This document shows, one piece after another, positions 34,131-44,799 of a stretch of DNA of 64,000 bases (the first letter of the stretch is position 1; the number at the start of each line of letters is the position of its first letter). A program made the translations under genes and the position numbers. The stretch is taken from contig OY101116.1 of assembly GCA_956465555.1 (NCBI GenBank), forward strand, positions 2,604,001-2,668,000, written 5' to 3'. The notes beneath the pieces are model-generated. The model ran no database searches and had not been told where the DNA came from. It saw only the letters and a list, made by a program, of their open reading frames with translations. Source of the DNA: Nitzschia sp. pyKryTriq1. Lineage: Eukaryota > Bacillariophyta > Bacillariophyceae > Bacillariales > Bacillariaceae.

Positions 34131-35993
34131 ATGGAATCTGAATTGAGATTCAAGTTTCGGAATCAAAACGTTCCCGTGAGCTTCCTTTCATCGGTTAGTC
34201 GCGAGGTGGCTCAGCTGGCTCTTGAGAGCGAGGTCTTCCAGACGTGGTCGAAACGATGCGAAGCGGAGAAAGAAGGCCGGCGGATAGAGATGCATTCGGT
34301 GGAGATACAGCATGTGGATCTGTTTGGTCCAAGAGTGGGCTTTGTCAAAATAAAAGCGGATTCCACTTTGGTCGACGGTGTCACGAACTACAAGCACCGT
34401 CTTCCTGGGATCTGCCTTCTGCGGGGTGGGGCGGTGGCAATTCTTGTCCTACTGATTTGCGAAGAAGACAATGGGAAATTATACTCTCTTTTGGTAGACC
34501 AACCTCGGTGAGAATTTCTTTGCGCATGATTGAATGCTTAGGAGGAGCAAGAATCATCAATCATCTGACACGAGCGTCGTTTGCTATTTTAATTACTACC
34601 ACGTAGAGTCCCTATTGGTGCAGTGTCGTGTCTGGAACTTCCTGCCGGGATGATCGACAGTGAAAACAATGGGATTGCTGGAACGGCGGTAAAAGAAATG
34701 GAGGAGGAATGTGGAATCGAATTGCGACCGTCCGATTTGACGGATTTGACAGAACTGGGCTGTAAGGAGGCTTTTGAGGCTGGGAACATTCCATGTACAG
34801 GAGTGGCTCCATCACCGGGGGGATGCGATGAGTTTCTTCGATATATGTACGTGGAACGCCTCGTCACAAAAGTAGATTTGAAAACCATGAAAGGACGCCT
34901 CTCTGGGCTGCGCGAAGAAGGTGAATACATCACACTTCGAGTCGTCCCGCTTCAAGATTTATGGAAGGTTTCTGCAGACAACAAAGCAATGTGGTAAGTA
35001 ATGGGTGTGGAACAAGGCTTCCTTTCGAAACACGGTTGCTACTTATTTTCAGTGTCTCAAACAAAGCTTGACAGTGCCCTATTTTTGGCAGACCAGCTTA
35101 GGAAGGATGGAAAACTACCTCCCATCGGTGGACTGCTATCGTCCCCCAAAGATCCAACGCTACGACTGGCAGATGGGCGATTTGTCCCATCTTTGGCGTT
35201 TGGCCTGTATAAAGTACCTGCGGGGTCGGAGGGTGTCAGCATCATATCAGAGGCGATACAGGCAGGATATCGACACTTCGATACTGCCTCGTTGTACAAC
35301 AACGAGATGGAACTTGGACTGGCCATACACCAGAGCGGAGTACCTCGTGAGGATTTCTTTCTTTGTTCAAAAGTTTGGAACGATGCGCAAAAAGAAGGAG
35401 CCGAGGCAGTGCGAAAGAGCGTCGAGACAAGTCTTAGAAACTTTGGCTGCAAATATATTGATGCGGTGTACGTTCACTGGCCAGTCCCAGGGCATTTTGT
35501 AGAAACCTATAAAGTTCTGCAAGAGTTCCATACGGACGGACGTGTGAGGAACATCGGTATCAGCAATTTTGGTATCCCTGAGTACGAGGAGCTAATGAAA
35601 GCGGATGGCATCACGATACCACCTGCCCTTAACCAGATCGAAATATCTCCGCTGATGTACCGCCCCCAAACGATTCAATATTTCCAAGACCGTGGGGTTG
35701 TTATGGTTGCGAGTAAAGCTCTACACCGGGTATCCGGCATAGAAGAGGGTGTTGTGCCGTCGATTGCGGCAAAGCATAGCTCCACCCCAGCTCAAGTACT
35801 TCTTCGATGGGGTATCCAGAAAGGACTGGTTGTCGTGTCGAAAACGTCAAATCCCCAACGAATGGTCGAGAACCGTGGGGTTCTTGCTCTTCGTCTTGCA
35901 GAAGAAGACATTGCGAAACTGGACGCACTTACTTCAGAGGAACAAATTCGTGCCCGCGAGGAGTTGGAAGTTGTACGAAGAAATGATGTCTAA
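34131..35993 (+). CDS. NUDIX hydrolase fused to aldo-keto reductase
   Basis: Exons 34131-34507, 34607-34993 and 35075-35993 give 560 residues (introns 99 and 81 nt). The amino half resembles plant NUDT14-type ADP-sugar pyrophosphatases. LELPAGMIDSENNG and AVKEMEEECGI form the Nudix box from Gly140, with Lys155 where Arg is usual. SPSPGGCDE-like APSPGGCDEF also matches that subfamily. The carboxy half, from about residue 283, is a full AKR barrel: Asp324 and Tyr329 in HFDTASLYNNE, Lys354 in CSKVWN and His389 in YVHWP form the catalytic tetrad. IGISNFG and VVSKTSNPQRM bind the NADPH region. The last junction needs the acceptor at 35074 (cttgacag), not the nearer ttttcag, to keep frame, and then reads NKAMCALFLADQL, as in NUDT14 C-termini. 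Possible job: hydrolysis of a nucleotide sugar coupled to reduction of the sugar aldehyde; this is inference. Confidence 0.85.
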
Positions 35994-36167
35994 TGTTGTA
36001 GAAATTTTCATTTGGAAGAATCCCACATTTTTTTCGTGTAAACAGCTAGAGTTGCGATTTTAGTAGTAATTCAATCTTGGCTGTGGACGGAACGATTGCA
36101 TCAAAACGCGGCATGTAAAGTAGGGTTTGTAGGAAAAACCCAAATCAACGATGCGATTACTACTAGG

Positions 36168-38270
36168 TCACCCAAAAGAAAGACGAGGAGGAGGTGCACG
36201 GGGTTTCTTCTCTTCTCGCTCTTTCAGAGCTCGGAGACGATAAGAAACTTGAGATAGAGCCAGAAGATCTGATCCCAGAGACCCCAACGGGGGTTTGTCA
36301 ATCGAAGTTGAAACCTTCTGCCTCTTCTTTGTGCGGATAACTCCATTTTCTCCGTTTGTAGGATAATCATCCACGTAAATACACTCTGTAGAACGAAAAT
36401 TCTGGAACTTTTCCGCACACTTCAAACAGTTGTCAATAAGCTTCAAGTAAAGCTCTCGCCGATAACCATCATCACTGCTCCTGTGTCCGCCTCGTTCAAA
36501 CTTCTTCGAGTCCCACTCTCCGTAAACAATCGGCAAAGCTGCTTTCATCCAATCCCTCAGGGCTAGATGAGGAGGTATTGTCAAATGGTTGAGTGCGTTG
36601 TATTCCATTTGAGCGATACGGTATCGAAGCTCTAGTGGCAATCGGGCCAAATCCGCTTCCGCTCCGCTCAACTTGATTTCTGACTCTCCAGTGGTATCGG
36701 CTTCGGCCTCTTGGAATAGGGAGGAATCGACAGGGTCTTCATCACCCTCAAAGTCCCACAGAGGAATGTCTCCACCCAACAGAGGTTTCGCTATAGCTTT
36801 TTCGCTTGTGTGTTCGGCCAGAAGGTCCCAATCGATCGGAGATACCGATTTAGCATTCTCTGGCTCGGGTGTTTCCCCCTCCAGGAACCCCACAAGACAT
36901 TCCTTTATCAGCTTGTAGTCTGGGCGATCGGAGAAGGACATACCAGCCAAATGCTGAAATGCTTTTCGAAGTAACGCCACTTTTTTCTCGTCTTTGGAAA
37001 GCGCGAGAGGTTCTGGAAGAGTCCCGTCATCCTCGGCAACACCTTCGGGGGGATCAATGCCTCCCTTGAACTTTTTAAACAGTGCCATATGATACTCGTG
37101 TCCCCGTAATAATCTCTCTGTTTGGTCTGGGGTCCCATCCTCTTCACCATGGATACGCTCCTTCAGTTTCTGACAGGACGTTCGATCACGGTTGGCCGCA
37201 TGAGACATCCAAGGTAGACCCCCACTCACCAAGTCGCAAAAGACATATAGTAGGCTCCACATGTCATCTCTGGGACAGTAATCTTTCAGTTGGTGTACCC
37301 GAACGGAAGCGTACATACTTGTCCCTCGGAAATCAGCGGTAGGACGTTCTTTTCGGAAGTGTCCAGCTCCCGAATGGCTCGGAGGCCGAAGCCAGTCCTT
37401 GCCGTCCCAAGGGTGATCTGGGTCGCTCACGGACGAGTCACCTGGAACCACGATAGACTTGGAGAGTCCAAAATCCACCATACAGAAATCTTTTCGGCCT
37501 CGCTTGACACAGTTACTTGGCTTGACATCGCGATGCACGATGCCGACCTCGTGCATTCGTTCCAACAAGGGCAGCATGATATCCGCCGTTAGATACACGG
37601 CATCACCGACAGCTATCCGCCTTGACTTGTATTTGGTCGCCCAATCCCGAATCCAATGCATGTCTTGACCAGGCAAGTATTCCATCAAGATGGCCGAGAT
37701 TTCCTCGCCGGCCCGAAAATGTCCCATGTATACAGGTACAGTGAGGGCGGGAAGCGCCGAATCTAAATACTGCAGCATCGTAGCTTCCCCCCCCAGCACC
37801 CCCGAGTTTTTGAATTCTCCTATTTCTACCTTTGCGGCCGCTAACCGAACTTTTGGTTTGTCTTTGCCGGAAAAAGGCACATCATCACTCGGTTCATGAT
37901 GATAGTGCATGTTTATGCATTTGTGAATACTACAAAAAGTTCCTTTTCCTAGTCTCCCCACAGCAAAATAAGGACCCAAAGTCGACCCCAACGCCGGAAA
38001 CGCTCCCGAGGTCTTGGCTACTGTTGCTCCACCAAAGCTTGGATTGGCCAAGGCCGCGGACGACTGTTTTGCCTTGTTGTTTTTGTTGGCCCCTACATCT
38101 GCCGCCGTCGAATGGGGAGTGTTTACATTGCTCAGAGTGCCCTTTTTCTCGGAGGTCATACCTCCGGTGGACATTATGGCCCCTCCTTCCACGACATCGG
38201 AAGCTGCACCCGCAGAACCATTCGCCTGTCCGTTCACGGGATAATTATTGTCTGCCGTAGTTGTTGCCAT
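36168..38270 (-). CDS. Casein kinase 1-like protein kinase
   Basis: One exon, 700 residues. It is a Ser/Thr kinase of the CK1/tau-tubulin-kinase type. The glycine loop VGRLGKGTFCSIHK lies near residue 108. The catalytic loop HRDVKPSN is near 247, MVDFGLSK near 267, and FRGTSMYASVRVHQLKD is the CK1 activation segment. Residues 1-90 are low-complexity Ala/Ser/Asn. A long carboxy extension has no known domain and contains the basic run KKRQK, a possible nuclear signal. The frame is open upstream, but the ATG at 38270 is chosen because the sequence before it is AT-rich repeat. It converges with the NUDIX-AKR gene (174 bp apart). Confidence 0.88.
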   Translation of the reverse strand: MATTTADNNYPVNGQANGSAGAASDVVEGGAIMSTGGMTSEKKGTLSNVNTPHSTAADVGANKNNKAKQSSAALANPSFGGATVAKTSGAFPALGSTLGPYFAVGRLGKGTFCSIHKCINMHYHHEPSDDVPFSGKDKPKVRLAAAKVEIGEFKNSGVLGGEATMLQYLDSALPALTVPVYMGHFRAGEEISAILMEYLPGQDMHWIRDWATKYKSRRIAVGDAVYLTADIMLPLLERMHEVGIVHRDVKPSNCVKRGRKDFCMVDFGLSKSIVVPGDSSVSDPDHPWDGKDWLRPPSHSGAGHFRKERPTADFRGTSMYASVRVHQLKDYCPRDDMWSLLYVFCDLVSGGLPWMSHAANRDRTSCQKLKERIHGEEDGTPDQTERLLRGHEYHMALFKKFKGGIDPPEGVAEDDGTLPEPLALSKDEKKVALLRKAFQHLAGMSFSDRPDYKLIKECLVGFLEGETPEPENAKSVSPIDWDLLAEHTSEKAIAKPLLGGDIPLWDFEGDEDPVDSSLFQEAEADTTGESEIKLSGAEADLARLPLELRYRIAQMEYNALNHLTIPPHLALRDWMKAALPIVYGEWDSKKFERGGHRSSDDGYRRELYLKLIDNCLKCAEKFQNFRSTECIYVDDYPTNGENGVIRTKKRQKVSTSIDKPPLGSLGSDLLALSQVSYRLRALKEREEKKPRAPPPRLSFG

Positions 38271-39055
38271 TATTTGTCGCGGAACGAAACAAACCGTCAG
38301 CCAGAAACGATCTAAAACGAGCCGTCGCGACCTTGGAAGTCTCAATTGGATTGCTGGAAAGCTCTCCTTTCTTTTCGATTGATTGATTGATTTATTGATT
38401 GATTCGAAAACAAGACAAGACAGGTCTCCCCGGCGGTAGGACAAAAACGCAGTATATGGTATAGGTGCTATCGTCGCTTTCCCCGGACGTGTTAACCAAG
38501 ATTGTGTATTGTGTTCGGTCGGTGCGCTGGTGGATGATTATTTTTTTGATGACTTCGTTGATCATCGTCGATCCATCGGTTATCGGTTGAGAGTGCCCGC
38601 GAACACCGAGGAGAAGACGATGATCATCGAAGATTCCATTTTAAAAGACTTTATTTTTGTCCCTAAAACACCTTTGTAAACGAAAACATTTTTTATTCTA
38701 TGAAATGGTGTGCTTTAAGGGCATAGATTTATGCTTAAAACAGGTGTCGGGCGGGATCGTATTTTCATGAATATCACAAAAGATTTGCATCGCGTACGAG
38801 GGCCAGACGACCAAAATGAGCTGCAAGGTAGACTACTCTACCGACTATTTGTAGCTCTAGAGTAGCTCTACTAGTAGAGAGATACCAGACAATGCGGAGG
38901 AACTACCCCAGAGTAGATGGCTAGACAAGAAGATATTCTGCTACACCGTAGTACCAGTACTATAGGATTTCAAGAAGTAGTACCAGTACTATAGGATTTC
39001 ACGAACAGAGAGCCGACTAGCGACTATAGTGCTAATCGAGTTGTGTGCATGTACT
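38271..39055. other. Intergenic with simple repeats
   Basis: It holds a gattgatt run (38378-38403) and CTAGTAG-type palindromes at 38855-38890. A 29-bp tandem duplication is at 38948-38976 and 38977-39005 (gtagtaccagtactatagga...), one base different. No gene is seen. Confidence 0.5.
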
Positions 39056-40252
39056 CTATTTGAGCTGATCTTCGAGATACTTTAGAAACGACTCTACTAT
39101 CCCTTTTTCAGAAGTATTGTCTGGCGGATGAGTGCTCACCCATTGTAGATATTGTCTTCTTAATCTTCTCAATTCAGGTAGAGCTGCTATGCGAGGGCAG
39201 TTCATGGCATGGGTCGATCCCCCAAACGGGACTTGTAGTTTACCCCCAGTGTGGATTGCTTGCGCACTCGAAATGGCCGATACTAGTCGTGTTGAAATGG
39301 CATCCATTTCCGATAGTACGTTTGCACTGACGGCAATATGCTGCTGCGTGGAAGCTCCTTGCTTTAGTTCCTTGCTGGACAGAAAGGCATTCAGCATCTC
39401 ATCAATTTGGTCTTCCAGGGATTCGCTTTGAGGAGGAGTTTCATGCGGAACGCTAGGATCTTGTGTGCTAGCAGGTAAGCTCATTTGGTCAACCTGTTGC
39501 ATCACTGGTAATGGTTTAGCATTGGTTGCTTCCGTAGCAGCGGCATTCACAGTTGCTGCGGGGGTAGGCGGTTTCCGTTTGGCTCGAGAGAATGCGCTCT
39601 TCTTCTGTAAGGGCGGGACCGTATCAGTGGGTTGTGGAACGGTATTCGTTTCCTTTCCCTGACCACTCGCTAAACTCTCTCCAAGAGCATGCATATTGTA
39701 AACGCTTTTCTTCACAGCCTCGCTCTTGGAATCGATATTCCCTTGAGGCGCGACGTCTACGGCGTACATCGGCTTATCCCACCGATTTCGTTCGTCGGGA
39801 GGCTCGTAGCGTTGAATTAACTCTAGCAACAGCTCTCTTGAATATGCCTCTCTTTCCTTCAAGTCGGAAGGTCGATTCTCGTTCCATTCTTCCACCACAG
39901 ATGCTCGATTCAGAACCCACAAAATGCCGTGCCGTTCCCCTGCTGCTTTGGAAATGCAGTGCAGTTCGTATCGAAATCCTTTGATGTAGTTTAAAGAATC
40001 CAAAATGACCAACGTTTTCTTATTAGACGTAGCCACAGCTCGATCAAAGGCAGACTTCAGAGCAGCCCGAGTCTTCTTTTCCGCGAGGGACGTCGCATAG
40101 CATTCTTGTTTGGTCCAGTCGGGGCAAGCCGTCTCTTCGTTGATAATGACGACATCTTTGATTGTCTCGTGTTGCAGTGCACGCTCTTTCAGCACTTTGG
40201 ATACTGTTGTCTTCCCAGCCGAAGGGTAACCCGTTATGATAAAACTCGGCAT
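39056..40252 (-). CDS. KTI12: KTI12 / DRL1-like Elongator regulator
   Basis: One exon, 398 residues. KTI12 is a P-loop ATPase that binds tRNA and supports the Elongator complex in wobble-uridine modification. The protein begins MPSFIITGYPSAGKTTVSKV, the family's hallmark P-loop at the extreme amino end. VIINEE, then LVILDSLNYIKGFRYELHCI (Walker B region), and RYEPPDERNRWDKPMYAV are typical of the kinase-like domain shared with PSTK. A Pro/Thr/Ala-rich linker then leads to a helical C-terminal domain ending LRRLRRQYLQWVSTH. The start at 40252 places the P-loop as in homologues; an upstream in-frame Met was not preferred. Confidence 0.92.
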   Translation of the reverse strand: MPSFIITGYPSAGKTTVSKVLKERALQHETIKDVVIINEETACPDWTKQECYATSLAEKKTRAALKSAFDRAVATSNKKTLVILDSLNYIKGFRYELHCISKAAGERHGILWVLNRASVVEEWNENRPSDLKEREAYSRELLLELIQRYEPPDERNRWDKPMYAVDVAPQGNIDSKSEAVKKSVYNMHALGESLASGQGKETNTVPQPTDTVPPLQKKSAFSRAKRKPPTPAATVNAAATEATNAKPLPVMQQVDQMSLPASTQDPSVPHETPPQSESLEDQIDEMLNAFLSSKELKQGASTQQHIAVSANVLSEMDAISTRLVSAISSAQAIHTGGKLQVPFGGSTHAMNCPRIAALPELRRLRRQYLQWVSTHPPDNTSEKGIVESFLKYLEDQLK

Positions 40253-40688
40253 CGTCGGGAACGCCGCGAGTGGGAAGCTGCTGCTCTTTGTAGACCAATA
40301 GGTTTGGTAAGAGGATGAATGCTCTATTATTGTTTTCGTTCGTATCATCTTCGTCTACCAGTCTTTACTCATTGTCGTTCCTTCCTCGTCTATTTTTCCC
40401 GCCAAGAAATTTCGTGGCTCTGAATGTGTTAGTCCAAGTGGTCAATAGCCCGACGACGCACGACGCACGAAGTGCGTTTCGGTTTTGGATCTCTCGGAAT
40501 TTGACACCACCTCTCACCTTTCACCTCTATTCTCCCAGCTCCTTCCTCCTTCTTCCTTCCATTTCATCACCTCCCTCAACGCATCTTGCTCTTGGATGTG
40601 CTCGGAACTATTCGGTTGGAAGCATCGGTGGTGATTCGTTCAGTCTGAAAGTACAGTACCAAATACTCGTCTTCTAAATCATAGAGCA
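40253..40688. promoter_or_regulatory. Divergent intergenic region, KTI12 / ATP-grasp
   Basis: This 436-bp space between divergent starts has a CT-rich plus strand in the stretch 40500-40575. No specific element was recognised. Confidence 0.35.
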
Positions 40689-42245
40689 ATGTGGTCCCTT
40701 TGCTGGTACATCAATCTGCTTGTTCTTGCCTCGGCACCGACTACTGCTAGAACGTTCCAACGAGAAATTTCCCGGTTGGCAGTCTTGAATCGTCGCAGAG
40801 TATCCCTCTCACAGCCAACGATGAGTAGCTTGCCTGCTTTAGTACGGGGAGGAGCGTATCCTGCCGATGAAAATGCCAAAGGACCTCCCGTTCAAGAGCC
40901 CCGAGTCTGGGCAGAACCAAAACGCGCCTTGCTGCTGATGGATGTTTTTTCAGAGTATCATGGAATCTTTCTCTCCCATCAGGCTCGAGAGGCATACGGG
41001 GTGGCAACTGTCAGCGTGTTGTCCAACTACATGAGGGGGTACTTCGAAAAAGAAGAGGCAGAAGAGATGGATCGCTGGAAGCGAGAGTTCTTACCCGATG
41101 AGGACAATTTCCAAGAATGGAAGCAATCACTGCAAGATTACGAGTTGGTGGCGATTTCCTGTGAATCTGAATCGGGCCTTGGGGATGCAGAAAAGATTGC
41201 TGACAAATTAAAACTCACACATCACAATGGATTCAACGAAGCTCGGCGTAATAAATATCAAATGATTGAGGCTGTCAGGGAAGTTGGACTGGAAGTGGTG
41301 AAACAACGTCTATGCCAGAACATTGATGAAGCACTTGCCTTTGCGGAAGAGCTTGGCGTCCAATCTGAAGAGGGAGAAAAGTGGGTTGTGGTCAAACCCG
41401 TCCGTGGTGTCGCTTCGGATGACGTTCACCTCTGCAAGAGTCTGTCATCAGTGAAAGAAGCCTTCGTGAAGATTCATGGCTCTCCTATGTTTGGGGCTCC
41501 ATGGGAACAACATGATACCGTTCTTGTGCAGGAATTTGCCGAAGGGCAAGAGTACGCTATTGATATTGTCTGCAAGGATGGTGTGAAAAAGATTGCGGCA
41601 ATTTGGATCTATGATAAGAGGCCAGCCAACGGTGCACCGTTTGTGTACTTCGCGACGAAGATTTACGATGGAGATCAATCGTCAGTCCTGTATGACTACG
41701 TATCGAAAGCTTTGGATGCATTGGGCGTTCGTTGGGGATTGTCGCACAATGAAATTATCATTACGAAAGATGGACCTCGACTAGTCGAGATCAATTGTCG
41801 CCAACATAATATGGATTTCATCCCGCTCACCATGAGCTGCTTTGGTTATAATGCTTTCGATATGCTTCTCGCCGCCTACTTGGGAGGCAAGCTCGAAGAA
41901 TCGTATCCTTCTGAGACTGCCAATCTACGCCTCGATTGGGATTTTCTTCCGTCTATTCCTGAGAAACGAATGCATGGAGCTATGGTTCATTTGTCATGCT
42001 TTGTCGAGGGTAAGCTTCTCTCGGTAAATGAAAATGCACTGACGGAGATTCAAGAAATGGAAAGCGTGCTCGACTTGGAGATATACGGCTACTTTTTACA
42101 AACCGGAAACTATCTCAAAAAGACAGTAGACATCCGTACGGATTGTGGATGGGTTCAAATGGTCAACCCAGATTCAGAGGCCTTTGCGAGAGACTATGAC
42201 CGAATCATTGAATTGATGCCAACAATCTTTGAAGTTGAAAAATGA
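40689..42245 (+). CDS. ATP-grasp carboxylate-amine ligase, substrate unknown
   Basis: One exon, 518 residues. ATP-grasp ligases activate a carboxylate as acyl phosphate and join it to an amine or thiol. The fold is visible: EARRNKYQMIEAVREVGLEV opens the lid region. KWVVVKPVRGVASDDVHLCK carries the ATP-binding Lys and the glycine-containing loop. VLVQEFAEGQEYAIDIVCKD is the adenine-contact and strand region, and RLVEINCRQHNMDF carries the metal-binding Glu-x-Asn. The order recalls BacD-like L-amino-acid ligases. Residues 1-21 are hydrophobic and could be a signal peptide or membrane anchor. The Ala/Arg-rich segment after it may direct the protein to an organelle. Confidence 0.8.
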   Translation: MWSLCWYINLLVLASAPTTARTFQREISRLAVLNRRRVSLSQPTMSSLPALVRGGAYPADENAKGPPVQEPRVWAEPKRALLLMDVFSEYHGIFLSHQAREAYGVATVSVLSNYMRGYFEKEEAEEMDRWKREFLPDEDNFQEWKQSLQDYELVAISCESESGLGDAEKIADKLKLTHHNGFNEARRNKYQMIEAVREVGLEVVKQRLCQNIDEALAFAEELGVQSEEGEKWVVVKPVRGVASDDVHLCKSLSSVKEAFVKIHGSPMFGAPWEQHDTVLVQEFAEGQEYAIDIVCKDGVKKIAAIWIYDKRPANGAPFVYFATKIYDGDQSSVLYDYVSKALDALGVRWGLSHNEIIITKDGPRLVEINCRQHNMDFIPLTMSCFGYNAFDMLLAAYLGGKLEESYPSETANLRLDWDFLPSIPEKRMHGAMVHLSCFVEGKLLSVNENALTEIQEMESVLDLEIYGYFLQTGNYLKKTVDIRTDCGWVQMVNPDSEAFARDYDRIIELMPTIFEVEK

Positions 42246-42517
42246 TGTTCTACGTGCCCCCGCAGTATCAAGTCTATCACGGATAGTAGTCTCTCATTGC
42301 CTATTATTCACCGCGACCGACCGAACGATCCGGCACATCTGAAAGCGGAATTTGACATCTACCGTAGGCGCAGTCACCTGGCCATCCTGAGCGTCCAGGG
42401 CGACATTTATTCTTGTGTTGATATTGCGCGACAGAGCCCACGACCTTTAGACTGCCACATAAAAATCGAAAGTGTAAAACTAGGCTGCAACATCTATCAG
42501 TTTCATTTCATGACAAT

Positions 42518-44234
42518 TTACGCTTCTGCCTTTTCCCCGATCATTGTGTTAAGTCTGAACATGCAAAGCGTAGCAAGCCCGAGTTCTCCTGAAGAGATTC
42601 CCAATGCCCCCTTTAGACCCAGCTTCGAAATGGATAAGAAGACACCCACAACCAGAACATTCAATGGAATGCCGAATAGATTCATAATAACTGATCGGTG
42701 AGAGTCTGGGACATACTTGCTGCGCAGAGTTCCAATCGAGGGAAAGTACATTCCAACACAAGCCTCAAAGGCGAAGAAGGCGGCAACAAGAGCTGGCAAA
42801 CTCATTGTTGACGAGACGGTGAAGGCTGCGCTGGACATTGCAATTGTAGCAGCTGTCAGCATGACCGCCGTGAATTTTTCCGTAGGGACAGACATTTTCG
42901 CAAGTTGTCCAAACAAAGTTGATCCTAACAGACAGGACGCCATGAAACAAGAAAAGACGGTGCCATAGGGAGTTCCTGCACCCTCGCCAAAGGCTTTTGC
43001 CACGGCGCGACTGATGGCAGGTGGCCACTGTAATACAAAAATATACATGGCAGCTTCAAATAAGCTCTGAACTCCACCCACCAACATAATTTTCGGGTCC
43101 TCCTTGACCACCTTCACAGCCTCTCGAATAGACGTCTTTTTGGTTTCGCCACCAACTTCGGGGCTCTTCTTGGCGACATTCTCCTTCCACAAAAGTGCAG
43201 CGAGGAGGCCACCTGCAGCCAGGAAACCAGTTGATAGTTCAAAGGGACCAGTGGGACCCCGGCGCGCAGCCGCAAAACCAGCAAACTGACCTGCCAAAAT
43301 AGCAACAATCGAGTCACCAGCATATGCCTTTGTGCAATAAGAGAATATAACATTGTCAGACTTGAATTCTTATTCCTTTTGCTCGTTCAAACCAGTAGTA
43401 GTTACCAAGATATTTACTTACAAGTCCAAACGTCTCTCCCAGCCAAGATCCATCTGGATCATCTCCACTCTCCTGGGCTTCACCAACTAGCCATGACTCT
43501 GGAGCACTGAAAAGAAGACTCGTTCCAATTCCACTTAGAATCCTTCCAAGGAAGAGGACTTGCAATAAAGGACTCTTGGTGGAGAAAGCTCCCATGGCGT
43601 AAATGATTGAAAATGCCAGGGTCCCCTTCTTTCGACCATAGGTATCCAACGCTCTACCAACCGAGGGACCGAACAAGGCAGTGGAGGCAAATCCGGTCAA
43701 GAACAACCTACTGACCAGCGCCAGGGACGCTGGAATTCCATTGAATACTTTGGAAGCATAAACTTCATAGAAGTATGGCCCTTGTAGCCAGTCTGCACAT
43801 CGAAGCAGCCAAAAGACGGAGAGAAACTTGATTTGGAGCTCCTTAACGCTTTTGGGTTTTGCGGCTGCAGCGCTTCCTTTGTCGCCCGAAGCGGATGCAC
43901 GTTGGTAAATTTTGAATACGGCAGTCAAGACCGCTAAAGTTATCAGAGAAGAATTGAAGAAACTTGTCGGAGAAGCGCTCCAATTCTTTGCAGCCGTGGC
44001 AATCGAAGAAATAGCTCCACCCCTTGGGACACCCACGACATTGGACAACGACAATTTCAAATCGGAATGTTGCAAACGATTGTTGGGTCGTAGATGATGC
44101 CGAAACTGACCCATCGACGAAAGAGAGTTGATACTTGGGGAAATTCCGACCGTCGTAGTTCGCGCCATGTTTCCGAATGCCGCCACTGGAGCACCAGTCA
44201 TAACGGCAAGGAGTAACTTCGCTAGTCTCGTCAT
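42518..44234 (-). CDS. MFSD5-like major facilitator (molybdate-anion transporter family)
   Basis: Exons 44234-43422 and 43327-42518 (intron GTAAGT...AAAG, 94 nt) give 540 residues. MFSD5 homologues import molybdate in green algae. The signature CADWLQGPYFYEVYASKVF is typical of this subfamily. LDTYGRKKGTLAF is the loop 2-3 MFS motif, and RILSGIGTSLLFSAPESWL is helix 4. The spliced joint ETFGL-AYAGDSIVAILAG fits the middle of the fold. A 120-residue leader with an APVAAFGN site is longer than in animals and could direct it to a plastid or other membrane. The transported anion is inferred from family only. It converges with the ATP-grasp gene. Confidence 0.85.
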
Positions 44235-44799
44235 CTTGGTCTGGATTCCTAGTTCTACGGTCTCCAGGTAAAAATAGTGATGCCTTGGCTTTCGTTGTTT
44301 GATGTTACACCACTTTTGGACATCAAAGATCGGGCATCTCTACTAGGCCGACGATGATGATGACATTGAAGCATCTGAGACGACAGTCTGTACGGTGGCC
44401 GTCATGGGTAATGTACCGGTGCCGGTACCAGGTACGATACTTTACTGGATATTGGTGTACCTGGTACCTGGTACTGTACCGGTAGTACTCACTCTTACGT
44501 CAGATCAGAAGCTCATAACCTTTCCTCCTTTGCCGTACCGGTACAAGTAGCGCCGGTACAAAGTATCCCAACAGGATTTGGCGGGACGACGGGCACCGGA
44601 CAGAACGATCGGATGGCGCAAGTCGTCGCAAGTTTGAAGTTTCATCGCATCCATCATTATTGCTGCCGATACCAGTACCATTCGTCTACTCCAACTCATA
44701 TACGAGTATCCTTTCTTTCCCTATCGTAACACTACTTGAGCTTTCGTGGAACTTTCAATCTGCACCTCCATAGATAAAATCATCCAACATTATTGGACT
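44235..44799. promoter_or_regulatory. Divergent intergenic region, MFSD5-like / BCAT
   Basis: This 565-bp divergent space has a dense cluster of GTACC palindromes at 44412-44490 and more at 44535-44565 and 44670. No gene is seen. Confidence 0.45.
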
